A stretch of 64,000 bases of DNA from Phycisphaeraceae bacterium. GTDB taxonomy: Bacteria; Planctomycetota; Phycisphaerae; Phycisphaerales; UBA1924. The position numbers were made by a program, and so were the translations under genes. The notes under the pieces were generated by a model that made no database searches, had not been told where the DNA came from, and saw only the letters and a list, made by a program, of their open reading frames with translations. Numbering within the stretch: position 1 is the first letter of the stretch; each line of letters begins with the position of its first letter. The stretch covers positions 930,001 through 994,000 of the forward strand of contig CP060234.1 of assembly GCA_023898685.1 (NCBI GenBank), read 5' to 3'. Of the stretch, positions 24,976-32,834 are shown piece by piece.

Positions 24976-25016
24976 TGTAAAGGACACTTGACATAGTGTC
25001 AAGTTTGCTTTACATT
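24976..25016 (+). promoter_or_regulatory. Promoter overlapped by a 39-bp dyad operator, xre operon
   Basis: A perfectly spaced dyad, TGTAAAGNNNACTTGACA then TAG then its mirror image, spans 24976-25014 around position 24995. TTGACA (24988-24993) and TACATT (25011-25016) are separated by 17 bases and make a good sigma-70-type promoter for the XRE gene at 25056. The dyad covers the whole core promoter, which suggests repression by the regulator it controls. Symmetry also gives TTGACA-17-TACAAA on the minus strand, towards atpG. Confidence 0.75.
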
Positions 25017-25055
25017 TGGCCGACACGCATCCATCCGCGTGGGACGGGGAGGCCG

Positions 25056-25283
25056 GTGAAAAACCGCGTGCGTGCATTGCGAGCCGAGCACGGCTGGTCG
25101 CAGGCCGCGCTCGCGAAGGAGCTGGACGTGTCGAGGCAGACCGTCAACGCGATCGAGAACGGGCGCTACGACCCGAGCCTGCCGCTCGCGTTCAAGATCG
25201 CCCGGATCTTCGCGCTGAAGATCGAGGAGATCTTCGAGGACGAGGCCGGCTCCGCGAACGGGGAAGGGGCCCGCGATGCCTGA
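25056..25283 (+). CDS. XRE-family transcriptional regulator
   Basis: 75 residues from the GTG at 25056, which follows GGGGAGG and gives the usual start of this family, (M)KNRVRALRAEHGWSQAALA. The helix-turn-helix is WSQAALAKELDVSRQTVNAI, and the C-terminal half IENGRYDPSLPLAFKIARIF completes the five-helix DNA-binding domain. Small regulators of this kind usually sit in front of one or two membrane proteins and repress their own operon. Here the eight last bases overlap the next gene, and a large dyad covers the promoter. Confidence 0.9.
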   Translation: MKNRVRALRAEHGWSQAALAKELDVSRQTVNAIENGRYDPSLPLAFKIARIFALKIEEIFEDEAGSANGEGARDA

Positions 25284-25728
25284 AGACCGCCCGCTCGAGC
25301 CGCCCGCCGAATCGCCGGAGGACCGCAAGTCCCGCCTCGGCTTCGGCGCCTGCCACGCCCAGGGCAAGGCCCCGGTGCTCTGGTCGCTCGCGACCGCGGG
25401 GGCGATGTTCGCGGCGGTGCTTCTGCGGAAGTGGTTCGAGTGGCCCCGTGCCGCGCTGGTGGTGCTCGCCCTGCTGCCCGTGCTTCCTCTGATCGGGATG
25501 TGCGTCGCGATGGCGCGAGCGTCGAGCCGGCTCGACGAGCTCCAGCGGCGGATCCAGCTCGAGGCGCTGGGCCTGACCGTGCTCGTCATGTCGGTCGTGC
25601 TCGTCTCGCTTGGCATGCTCGAGAGTTTCGGGCTCATCGGGCACTTCGACCCGACCATGGCGTGGGTCCTGATGGTCGCGATCTACGTCATCTCATTCTG
25701 GTGGATCGGGAGGAAATACAGGTCATGA
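25276..25728 (+). CDS. Four-helix membrane protein of the xre operon
   Basis: 150 residues starting within the end of the regulator gene. After a hydrophilic N-terminal 35 residues there are four predicted membrane helices (about 37-55, 60-82, 100-122 and 128-145). The loop between helices two and three reads ASSRLDELQRRIQLEALGLT, an amphipathic stretch often seen in membrane partners of small XRE regulators. No catalytic motif. Its function is unknown; context suggests a membrane-stress or membrane-signal operon. The stop overlaps a possible ATG (25725) in front of the next gene. Confidence 0.8.
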   Translation: MPEDRPLEPPAESPEDRKSRLGFGACHAQGKAPVLWSLATAGAMFAAVLLRKWFEWPRAALVVLALLPVLPLIGMCVAMARASSRLDELQRRIQLEALGLTVLVMSVVLVSLGMLESFGLIGHFDPTMAWVLMVAIYVISFWWIGRKYRS

Positions 25729-25742
25729 ACGGAGGTGGACCC

Positions 25743-26018
25743 ATGGAGCAGTTCCCGACAGATCAGTACGAAGGCGCCCCGGGAGCGTGCGGCTCGAAGC
25801 CCTGGACGCTGACGCTGGCGCAGATGATCGGGCTGATGCTCGTCATCACGCTGGCGTACATCGGGGCCCACGCCGTCGCCGACGCAGCGATGGGGCGCTC
25901 GATGGACGGCTTCTGGGGCCGCACGCTCGACATGATCTGGCTTCCGGCGTCGATTGTGCCGATCGCGGGGTCATCGCGCTGCGGCGGCAAGTGCGCCCTG
26001 TCGCGGCTGTTCCGGTGA
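25743..26018 (+). CDS. Small membrane protein, end of the xre operon
   Basis: 91 residues. The ATG at 25743 is preferred because GGAGGTGG lies just upstream; an ATG at 25725 overlapping the previous stop would add six residues. One clear membrane helix (LTLAQMIGLMLVITLAYIGA) is followed by WGRTLDMIWLPASIVPIAGS, probably a second. The C-terminus has two cysteines (SSRCGGKC) and a basic end. Not recognised. A cluster of palindromic repeats follows immediately. Confidence 0.7.
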   Translation: MEQFPTDQYEGAPGACGSKPWTLTLAQMIGLMLVITLAYIGAHAVADAAMGRSMDGFWGRTLDMIWLPASIVPIAGSSRCGGKCALSRLFR

Positions 26019-26031
26019 ACCGGACGTGATC

Positions 26032-26134
26032 GGGTGCCGCTGCTCGCCGTCTTCGGCGCAGCAGTGCTCTTGGAAGACTGCCGCATTCCGTGCGATGGCA
26101 CGACCGCGCCGAAGACGGCGAGCATGGCACACCC
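26032..26134. repeat. Family 1 palindromic doublet, copy b
   Basis: 103 bases between convergent genes. Left hairpin CGCTGCT-CGCCG-TCTT-CGGCG-C-AGCAGTG; right half CGACCGCGCCG-AAGA-CGGCGAGC; ends GGGTGCC and GGCAC(A)CCC. Confidence 0.8.
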
Positions 26135-26137
26135 AGA

Positions 26138-26230
26138 AGGAGCCCGGAGTGTGAGCGACGGGCCGAGCGCGGACGGGCTTGCGAACGCTCTTGCACTCCG
26201 GCCCGTCGCTGACGCTCGGGGCTCCTTTCT
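26138..26230. repeat. Family 5 inverted doublet, copy 1
   Basis: AGGAGCCCGGAGTGTGAGCG with ACGGGCC at the left faces GGCCCGTCGCTGACGCTCGG with GGCTCCTTTCT at the right, separated by about 37 bases. It is sandwiched between two family 1 copies. The same arms recur at 55222-55322 and, degraded, at 56174-56236. Confidence 0.7.
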
Positions 26231-26250
26231 GATCTTCGCGCCCTCCATGC

Positions 26251-26352
26251 GGGTGCCACCGCTCGCCGTCCTCGGCGCAGCGGTGCTCGCCCCACCAGAT
26301 CGCACTTCGTGCGATGACACGACTGCGCCGAGGACGGCGAGTCGTGGCACCC
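26251..26352. repeat. Family 1 palindromic doublet, copy c
   Basis: 102 bases ending 22 bases before the mfd stop. Left hairpin CACCGCT-CGCCG-TCCT-CGGCG-C-AGCGGTG; right hairpin CACGACT-GCGCCG-AGGA-CGGCG-AGTCGTG; outer ends GGGTGCCAC/GTGGCACCC. The left stem differs from the other copies on both arms together. Confidence 0.85.
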
Positions 26353-26373
26353 TGCAATCCCACTTCACGAACC

Positions 26374-29300
26374 TCACCCCGCCAGCCGCTTCGTCAGCAC
26401 GCGCATCAGCGTCGCCGGCTCCATGTAGTTGGGGGGTGGGCGGTAGTACACCTCGCACAATCGCTCGCCCGAGATCGAGCGCGCGTTGGTCTGGGCCAGA
26501 TCCGCCTCGATCGTGCGCACGGTCCCGTTCGCGCCGTCCAGGGCCGCGACGACGGGGTGCGGGTCGGGGCAGAGGAACACGACGTCGGAGCCCCGGATCG
26601 TCACCGTCCGGGCCCCCAGCCCCGCGACCGCGGCCCGGAGGCGGGCGAGGTCCATAAGGCGCTCGACGATCTTCGGGGGTTCGCCATACGCGCTGGTCAG
26701 GTTCTCGCGCACGCGTTCGAGGTCGTCGGCGGTTCGCGCCCCGGAGATCCGCCGGTAGGCCTCGATGCGGCGCTGGTCCGAAGGGATGTACGCCTTGGGG
26801 ATCACGCCCGTCACCCCGATGTCGACCACGGTCTGGCTCACCGGCTGCTCCTCGGGTGTGAGCGTCAGTTCCTTGACCGCGTGCTCGAGCAGGCGGCAGT
26901 ACATCTCGTAGCCCACCGCCGCGATGTGCCCGGACTGCTCGGCCCCGAGCAGATTGCCCGCCCCACGGATCTCGAGGTCGCGCATCGCGATCTTGAAGCC
27001 CGCGCCCAGCATCGAGTACTGCTCGATCGCCTTGAGCCGCTTCTGGGCGACCTCCTTGACCGTCCGGTCGGGCGGCAGCAGCATGTAGCAGTAGGCCCGG
27101 TGCTTGTAGCGCCCGACGCGTCCGCGGAGCTGGTGCAGGTCGGCGAGCCCGAACTTGTCGGCGTCGTTGATGATCATCGTGTTCGCGGTGGGGATGTCGA
27201 TGCCCGACTCGATGATCGTCGTCGCGACGAGGATGTCCGCCTGCCGGCGCATGAACGTGAGCATCACCGCCTCGAGCTCGCGGGGCGGCATCTGCCCGTG
27301 CCCCACGACGATCTTCGCCCCGGGCGCGAGCTTCTGCACCTCGTCGGCCATCGTCTGGATGTTGTGCACGCGGTTGTGCACGAAAAAGATCTGGCCTTCG
27401 CGCGCCAGCTCGCGCTCGATCGCGTGGCGGATGCGGTGCCCGTTGTAGGGGATGACCTCCGTCACGATCGCCCGCCGATCGAGCGGGGGCGTGGTGAGGC
27501 TCGAGATGTCGCGCAGGCCCAGCATCGCCATGTGCAGCGTGCGGGGGATGGGCGTCGCGCTGAGGGTGAGCACGTCGACGGTCATGCGCAGGCGGAGCAG
27601 CGATTCCTTGTGCTCAACGCCGAAACGTTGCTCTTCATCGACGATCACGAGCCCCAAGTCGGCGAAGCGGACGTCCTTGCTCAGCAGACGGTGCGTGCCG
27701 ATGATCACGTCGATCTGGCCCAGCCTCAGGTCGCGCAGCGTCGCGTTGATCTCCTTGGTCGTCTTGAATCGGCTCAGCGACTCGACGCGGAAGGGATAGC
27801 CCGCGAAGCGCGACCGGAACGTCCGCTCGTGCTGCTCGGCCAGCACCGTCGTCGGCACGAGAACCGCGACCTGCTTGCCGAACTCGCACGACTTGAAGGC
27901 GGCCCGGATCGCGACCTCGGTCTTGCCGAAGCCCACGTCGCCGCAGAGCAGGCGGTCCATGGGCCGCTCCGACGCCATGTCCTTCTTGATCTCGCCCAGG
28001 GCGGCGAGCTGGTCCTCGGTCTCGGTGTAGGGGAACTCCGCCTCGAACTCGCGCTGCCACGCGGTGTCGCCCGGATACTGGATCCCTGGCATGTGCTCGC
28101 GTGCGGCGCGGACGCGGAGCATCTCGCCCGCGAGGTCCCGCACACTCTCGGCGACGCGCGCCTTCGCGTTCTTCCACTTCGTCCCGCCGACGTGGCTCAA
28201 CGGGGGCTTGCCGCCGAACCCACCCACGTACTTCTGCACGAGGTCGATCTGGGCACAGGGGACGTGCAGCCGGCTCTTGCCCGCGAACTCGAGTGTGAGG
28301 TACTCCTCGGTCTCGGCCTTGCCCTTCTCGCCCTTGGGCTTCATCAAGGTCAGACCGACAAACATCGCGATCCCGTGCTCGGCGTGCACGACATAGTCCC
28401 CGGGCTGCACGTCGAGAAATGTGTCCATCGCCCGGCCGGTCTTGAGCCGGCCCGCGCCGCGCCGGACCTCGAAGCGGTGGAGGAGCTCGTGGTAGGGGAC
28501 GACGGTAAAGGGCGCATCGCCCCGCCAGGTGAAGCCCCGATGGATGTAGCCCGTGAAGGACTCGACCGCACCTGCTTTCTCTGACGAGCCGCGGGCGCGA
28601 GCCCGCGGAGCGCCGTCCTCATCCGTTCCGCGGGCTCGCGCCCGCGGCTCGTTGTCGGATTCGGTGCCGTTCCCCCGCTCCGCCAGCAACTCGCCGAATC
28701 TCGACCGCTCGCCCTCGTTCTGGCAGGGCACGACGACCCGCCCCGGCAGCTCGGCCAACTCCGCGATCGCTACCGAGGCGTCGCGGTCGAACGACGGGAT
28801 GGGCTCCACGGGCAGGTCGAGCCGCACGTCGGCGGCCGCGGCTCCGGCGCTGAACTGGTTGATCTCCGCGAGCCCCACACACTTCTCGCCCAGCTTCTTG
28901 AAGACCGAGGGCGGCCCGAAGATCCCCTTCGTGTCGGTCGCCCGCTCGTAGTACCCCCGCCCCTGCTCGGTCACCTCCAGCGTCTCGGCGATCAGCGCGA
29001 GCGACCCCGGGGGCATGAGGTCGAGCACGCTCACGCTGTCGTCGCCCGGGCGGGCGTGATCGGGGGCATTGGTGACGATCTCGACGGAATCGAGGGCCCG
29101 GTCCGACCCCATCGTCTCGAGGTCGATCTCGCGGATCGACTCGATCTCGTCGGCGAAGAAGTCGAGGCGGACCGGGGCCTGCACGCCCTCCGCCTTGCCC
29201 GATGCGACGACCGAGCCCCCCGCGGGGAAGACATCGAGGATGCCGCCCCGCATGGCGAAATCGCCCGGCTCCTCGACCGCGTCGAGCCGCTTGTAGCCCG

Positions 29301-29766
29301 CGTCGGTGAGCCACGCGGCGAGATGGGCGGGGTCGGCCCGATCGCCCGTCGCGAGCGAACGCACGAGCCGGCCGATCGCGTCGGGCCTGGGCACGCCCTG
29401 CATGAGCGCCTGGATCGGGCTGACGAGCACGGGCGTGCCGGTCAGATTCGCGAGGCGGCGGACCACCGCGAGGCGCTGGGCGAACAGGTCGAGCGCGACC
29501 CCGGTCTCACCCGGCAGCACCTCGAGGGCCGGCAGGCGGAGCACGTCCCGCCCCAATCCGCTCAGTTCTGCTTCGCACTCGTCCGCGTCGTCGAGGTGGG
29601 CGACGACGAGCACGACGGGCCGGCCCGCCCGGGCGGCGACGGCGCCCGCGAGCAGGTTGGTCGACGAGCCGTGGGCGCCCGTGGCGACGACACGCCGCCC
29701 CGCCACCAAGTGCGCGCACAGTTCCCCCACGACCGTCGAGGATTCGATGGGCCCCAGCAGATCCAT
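26374..29766 (-). CDS. mfd: Transcription-repair coupling factor Mfd
   Basis: 1130 residues, close to the family norm of 1150. In order: a UvrB-like N-terminal module (about 1-330), the RNA-polymerase-interacting CarD-like domain (PGDYVVHAEHGIAMFVG, about 452), the RecG-like translocase with GDVGFGKTEVA (about 605), DEEQ box (VDEEQRFGVEHKE, about 705), SATPIPRTL and GRVGRYKHRAYCY, and a C-terminal autoinhibitory domain. Mfd removes stalled RNA polymerase at lesions and recruits UvrA. A 65-bp inverted repeat (28586-28650) lies in the coding sequence between the UvrB-like and CarD-like parts and is translated twice as PRARARG. That linker is tolerant of insertion, so function is probably kept. 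The ATG is preceded by CCGGAG. Confidence 0.95.
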   Translation of the reverse strand: MDLLGPIESSTVVGELCAHLVAGRRVVATGAHGSSTNLLAGAVAARAGRPVVLVVAHLDDADECEAELSGLGRDVLRLPALEVLPGETGVALDLFAQRLAVVRRLANLTGTPVLVSPIQALMQGVPRPDAIGRLVRSLATGDRADPAHLAAWLTDAGYKRLDAVEEPGDFAMRGGILDVFPAGGSVVASGKAEGVQAPVRLDFFADEIESIREIDLETMGSDRALDSVEIVTNAPDHARPGDDSVSVLDLMPPGSLALIAETLEVTEQGRGYYERATDTKGIFGPPSVFKKLGEKCVGLAEINQFSAGAAAADVRLDLPVEPIPSFDRDASVAIAELAELPGRVVVPCQNEGERSRFGELLAERGNGTESDNEPRARARGTDEDGAPRARARGSSEKAGAVESFTGYIHRGFTWRGDAPFTVVPYHELLHRFEVRRGAGRLKTGRAMDTFLDVQPGDYVVHAEHGIAMFVGLTLMKPKGEKGKAETEEYLTLEFAGKSRLHVPCAQIDLVQKYVGGFGGKPPLSHVGGTKWKNAKARVAESVRDLAGEMLRVRAAREHMPGIQYPGDTAWQREFEAEFPYTETEDQLAALGEIKKDMASERPMDRLLCGDVGFGKTEVAIRAAFKSCEFGKQVAVLVPTTVLAEQHERTFRSRFAGYPFRVESLSRFKTTKEINATLRDLRLGQIDVIIGTHRLLSKDVRFADLGLVIVDEEQRFGVEHKESLLRLRMTVDVLTLSATPIPRTLHMAMLGLRDISSLTTPPLDRRAIVTEVIPYNGHRIRHAIERELAREGQIFFVHNRVHNIQTMADEVQKLAPGAKIVVGHGQMPPRELEAVMLTFMRRQADILVATTIIESGIDIPTANTMIINDADKFGLADLHQLRGRVGRYKHRAYCYMLLPPDRTVKEVAQKRLKAIEQYSMLGAGFKIAMRDLEIRGAGNLLGAEQSGHIAAVGYEMYCRLLEHAVKELTLTPEEQPVSQTVVDIGVTGVIPKAYIPSDQRRIEAYRRISGARTADDLERVRENLTSAYGEPPKIVERLMDLARLRAAVAGLGARTVTIRGSDVVFLCPDPHPVVAALDGANGTVRTIEADLAQTNARSISGERLCEVYYRPPPNYMEPATLMRVLTKRLAG
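28586..28650. repeat. Family 3 inverted doublet inside mfd
   Basis: A perfect 23-bp inverted repeat (28586-28608 and 28628-28650) with a 19-base spacer. Each arm is itself a hairpin, CCGCGGGC-GCGA-GCCCGCGG, flanked by GAG/CTC. It codes for PRARARG on both sides within Mfd. Related copies are at 36700-36775 and 44762-44784. Confidence 0.85.
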
Positions 29767-29844
29767 GCGCGCACACTCCGGCCGACCGGCGCGTCCCAGA
29801 CACGTCGGCTCGGCGGGTTGTCGATTCGCTCGATCGTATGAGCG

Positions 29845-31185
29845 CTACGCCGCCGCCGGATGGCCCCCGACCAGCCTCGGCAGGTACCGCTCGCCCAGCG
29901 CCCACAGCAGCAGCACCGCGAACAGCCCGGCGCCAGCCCCCTGGACGAGCGTGACCGCGCCGTGGTCCATTGCCACCCCCTGCTGGGCGAGATGGATCGT
30001 TCCGCCTAGGAAGGCATCGAACGCCCAGCCCCCCGCCACCGCGAAGAAGGCGATGGTCGCGAGGTAGATCACCAGCGCCTTCACACCCAGGTCCTTGACC
30101 ACCCACGACATCGTCGCGGCGTTGGTCGCGGGGCCCGCGAGCAGCAGCACCAGGCCCGCCCCGGGGCTCAGCCCGGCGACGACGAGCGTGTACGCGAGGG
30201 GCGTCGTGCTCGTCGCACAGACGTAGAGAGGAAGCCCGACCAGCAGCATGAGCAACATCGGCAGGAAGCCCGTGCCGATCGTCGACTCGATCCAGCCGTC
30301 AGGCACCGCCGCGGAGATGAGGGCGGAGAGCAACAGCCCGATCGCGAGCCAGGGTGAGAGGTCGCGGAGCAGCGTGTTGAACCCGTAGTCGAGCACGGCG
30401 GTGAGCTTGCCCCGCAGCGACGCCTTCGCCGCGGGGTCGGCGGCCATCGCTTCGCTCTCCGACTCGCAGCAGCACGCGTGCTTCGGGGGCGGTGCGGTAT
30501 GGCAGCATGATCCTGCCGGCGCCGGCGCAGCTTTCGCCGCCTCTTCCTCTTCGCAGCAGGACTTCTGTGCGTGCGCGTCATGCCCACAGCACGAACTGGC
30601 GGGCTCTGGCTCCTCATGGCAGCCGCACGCCTTCACGGCCGGCTCCTCGTGACAGCACGACTTCGAGGCGTGCTCCTCATGCCCACAGCACGACGAAGCC
30701 GCCTCCTCATGACGACAGGCCTTCGCCTCGCCCTGTGTGCCTTCGTGCCTCCGTCCCTCTGTGCCTTCCCCGCAAAGCACATCGATCAACGTGCCCGCGG
30801 TGAACGCGGTCAACACCGCGATCACAGGACGCGACAGCGCATAGACAGGCCCGAAGAGCGCCCACGTCAGCGGGATCGACTCCTCGCCCGTCTGGGGCGT
30901 CGAGATCGCGAACGCGGCCGAGGCCCCCTTCGACGCACCCGACCCCCGCAGCCCCGCCGCGACCGGGATGACGCTGCACGAGCAGAGGGGAAGCGGGATG
31001 CCCAGCAGGCTCGCCTTGACCACGGGGCCGATGCCCCCGCCCGCGAGGTGTTTCGCGAGGATCCGGCGGGGCACGAGCACGTTGACGACGCCCGCGAGCA
31101 CAAGCCCCGCGACGAGCCAGACGCCTGTGTCGAGCAGCAGCGACCAGAGCGAAGTGACGAAGCGCGTCAGAAAGTCGATGACCAT
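29845..31185 (-). CDS. Permease of the SO_0444/ArsP-like type with Cys/His-rich loop
   Basis: 446 residues. Two blocks of membrane helices (about 5-135 and 265-440) of the UPF0718/DUF318 permease family; the motif PLPLCSCSVIP (about 65-74) is the family hallmark. Between them lies a hydrophilic loop of about 115 residues holding about 16 cysteines and nine histidines in repeats such as SSCCGHEEHA, SCCHEEPA and SSCCGHDAHA. Relatives are proposed to export copper, zinc or arsenic compounds, and the loop is a plausible metal sink. The loop start (GTEGRRHEGTQGEAK) is coded by CTGTGTGCCTTCGTGCCTCC and similar DNA, which resembles a planctomycete intergenic repeat. The gene stops 78 bases before mfd. 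Confidence 0.82.
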   Translation of the reverse strand: MVIDFLTRFVTSLWSLLLDTGVWLVAGLVLAGVVNVLVPRRILAKHLAGGGIGPVVKASLLGIPLPLCSCSVIPVAAGLRGSGASKGASAAFAISTPQTGEESIPLTWALFGPVYALSRPVIAVLTAFTAGTLIDVLCGEGTEGRRHEGTQGEAKACRHEEAASSCCGHEEHASKSCCHEEPAVKACGCHEEPEPASSCCGHDAHAQKSCCEEEEAAKAAPAPAGSCCHTAPPPKHACCCESESEAMAADPAAKASLRGKLTAVLDYGFNTLLRDLSPWLAIGLLLSALISAAVPDGWIESTIGTGFLPMLLMLLVGLPLYVCATSTTPLAYTLVVAGLSPGAGLVLLLAGPATNAATMSWVVKDLGVKALVIYLATIAFFAVAGGWAFDAFLGGTIHLAQQGVAMDHGAVTLVQGAGAGLFAVLLLWALGERYLPRLVGGHPAAA

Positions 31186-31257
31186 TACAAAACTATAGAC
31201 ATCGGCGGGTCGTCTATTCCAAAACTGCCGATCCCACCCGCACCTGCGAACGTCTTC

Positions 31258-31944
31258 TCAACCCACGCGCTGATCGAACAGCCGGCGGGCGAAATCGTAG
31301 AGCTCGTAGTCGGGCCCGCACGCCCGCCGGAGATGGGCGAGGATCGCCCGGTCGAGGTCGCCCGCCCTGGGCCTTCCCTCGGAGACATTGAGGTCGGACC
31401 ACTCCGTTTCGGGCCACCGCAGCACCCGCCCGAAGTGGGCGACCGATTCCGCGAACCGCTCCGAGAGCCCGAAGGCCGCGCACGAGGCGAGGTTCTTGCG
31501 AGCCGAGGCTACGGCGCCGGCTGCGTCGGCCACGTCCGGATCGCGCAGGCGGTCGGTCATCTGGTTGTACTGTCCGGGGAAGATGCTCCGGCGCACCGCG
31601 TCCTCGAACGACAGGCCCGCAAACGCGTCGTGCAGCTTCGCGTTGGGGTTGGTCTGCTGGTAGTGGAACCAGGAGAGCAGCCGCTCGATCGGGTCGCGGA
31701 GCATGGTGATCACGTGGGCCCCGGGCACGATCGGCACATCGCCCCAGGTCATGTGCCCCGCCACGGCGTCGTAGGCGGTGCGCTCCTCGACGGGCCTCGC
31801 GCCGAACGCCTCGACCTCGCCGCGGGGCGCCTTGAGGAACGCGACACGATCGGAGCCGTACACCCGCTCGATGATGCTCTTGAGCGTCGTCCCGGCGGCC
31901 TTGGGGAGATGAAGGAACAGGATCGGGCGCACGGGGGAAGTCAT
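31258..31944 (-). CDS. Sulfotransferase-family protein
   Basis: 228 residues. The N-terminus has the PAPS 5'-phosphosulfate loop FLHLPKAAGTTLKS (about 9-22), and the 3'-phosphate site is RDPIERLLSWFHYQ (about 83-96), both typical of the sulfotransferase type-2 superfamily. Such enzymes move sulfate from PAPS to carbohydrates or proteins. No signal peptide or membrane helix, so cytoplasmic. It is a paralogue of the gene directly upstream (31984-32727), 39 bases away, and both lie on the minus strand as a probable operon. Substrate unknown. Confidence 0.82.
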   Translation of the reverse strand: MTSPVRPILFLHLPKAAGTTLKSIIERVYGSDRVAFLKAPRGEVEAFGARPVEERTAYDAVAGHMTWGDVPIVPGAHVITMLRDPIERLLSWFHYQQTNPNAKLHDAFAGLSFEDAVRRSIFPGQYNQMTDRLRDPDVADAAGAVASARKNLASCAAFGLSERFAESVAHFGRVLRWPETEWSDLNVSEGRPRAGDLDRAILAHLRRACGPDYELYDFARRLFDQRVG

Positions 31945-31983
31945 CGGGCAACTCTACACGGAGGGCACGCGGATCGGGCGCTC

Positions 31984-32727
31984 CTAGCGCCCCTCCTTCA
32001 ACCTCGACTCGAAGAGCCCAGCACCGAACTCATAGAGCGCCCGGTCCAGCTCGGTCTCCCGCCTGATCCGATCGAGCAACGCCGGGTCGATCTGCTCGCT
32101 CTTGGGTCGCCCCACGCTCACGTTCCGGCTCTCCCACGCGACCTCTGGCCATCGAAGCGCCCGCCTGAACAGCCCGACCGAATCCTCAAACCGCTCAGAC
32201 AGCCCGAACACGCACTGCGCCAGATTCTGCTTCGCCGACTCGAATGCCTGCCGTCCCCCCTCGGCCTTCGGGTGCCGCAGCATCGCCGTCATCAGGTTGT
32301 ACTCACCCGCGAGCAGGCCCCGCTCGACCACATCGGCCAGCGACAGCCCGCCCTCGCTGATCGCCTTGTGGTGAAGCGCCTCGGGCGCCCGGGCGTTGTA
32401 GTAGTAGACCGAGAGGAACCGCTCGACCGGGTCGCGGAGCATCGTGAGGGGTCGGGCCTTCGGGATCAGGCTCTGGCCCCCCCACGGAATGTGGGCCGTG
32501 GCGAGGGCGTACTTCGCCCGCTCCGCGGCGGGCCGGCGTGCGAACGCCTCGATCTCGCCCCCGAAGTTGCGGAGGAAGACGATCTCGTAGCCCGCGTAGG
32601 CCTGCTCGAGCACGCTCTTGAGCGTTGTCCCCGCGGTCTTGGGGATGTGGAGGAAGACAATCGGGCGGACGGGGCCCCGGGCCGGGTCCGATTTCAGGTC
32701 GGGGCTTGCATCAGAGTGCGGCGTCAT
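31984..32727 (-). CDS. Sulfotransferase-family protein
   Basis: 247 residues with start ATG at 32727 (an upstream extension in the same frame is mostly Gly/Arg and unlikely). PAPS-binding motifs are FLHIPKTAGTTLKS (about 28-41) and RDPVERFLSVYYYN (about 102-115). A conserved central helix LAGEYNLMTAMLRHP corresponds to FPGQYNQMTDRLRDP in its neighbour, proving common origin. First gene of the two-gene sulfotransferase unit, divergent from nuoD. The acceptor substrate cannot be told from sequence; the sulfatase at 43191 is far away. Confidence 0.82.
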   Translation of the reverse strand: MTPHSDASPDLKSDPARGPVRPIVFLHIPKTAGTTLKSVLEQAYAGYEIVFLRNFGGEIEAFARRPAAERAKYALATAHIPWGGQSLIPKARPLTMLRDPVERFLSVYYYNARAPEALHHKAISEGGLSLADVVERGLLAGEYNLMTAMLRHPKAEGGRQAFESAKQNLAQCVFGLSERFEDSVGLFRRALRWPEVAWESRNVSVGRPKSEQIDPALLDRIRRETELDRALYEFGAGLFESRLKEGR

Positions 32728-32834
32728 GCCCCTGACGATACGCCCCCGCCCCCGGACAGCCCCCGGGGCCGGCCCCCGGACACCCCCCACCCGGGCCTCT
32801 ATGATCCCCCCGCTCCGGCAACGAAAGGCGACCC

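Noticed and set aside
24779..24994. Upstream extension of atpG to 24994
   Set aside because: It would add 72 residues translated from tandem repeats and palindromes and cross the xre dyad; the ATG at 24778 gives the family N-terminus.
26032..26352. Family 1 and 5 cluster considered as a small insertion sequence
   Set aside because: No transposase reading frame is contained; only two hairpin doublets and a third element side by side.
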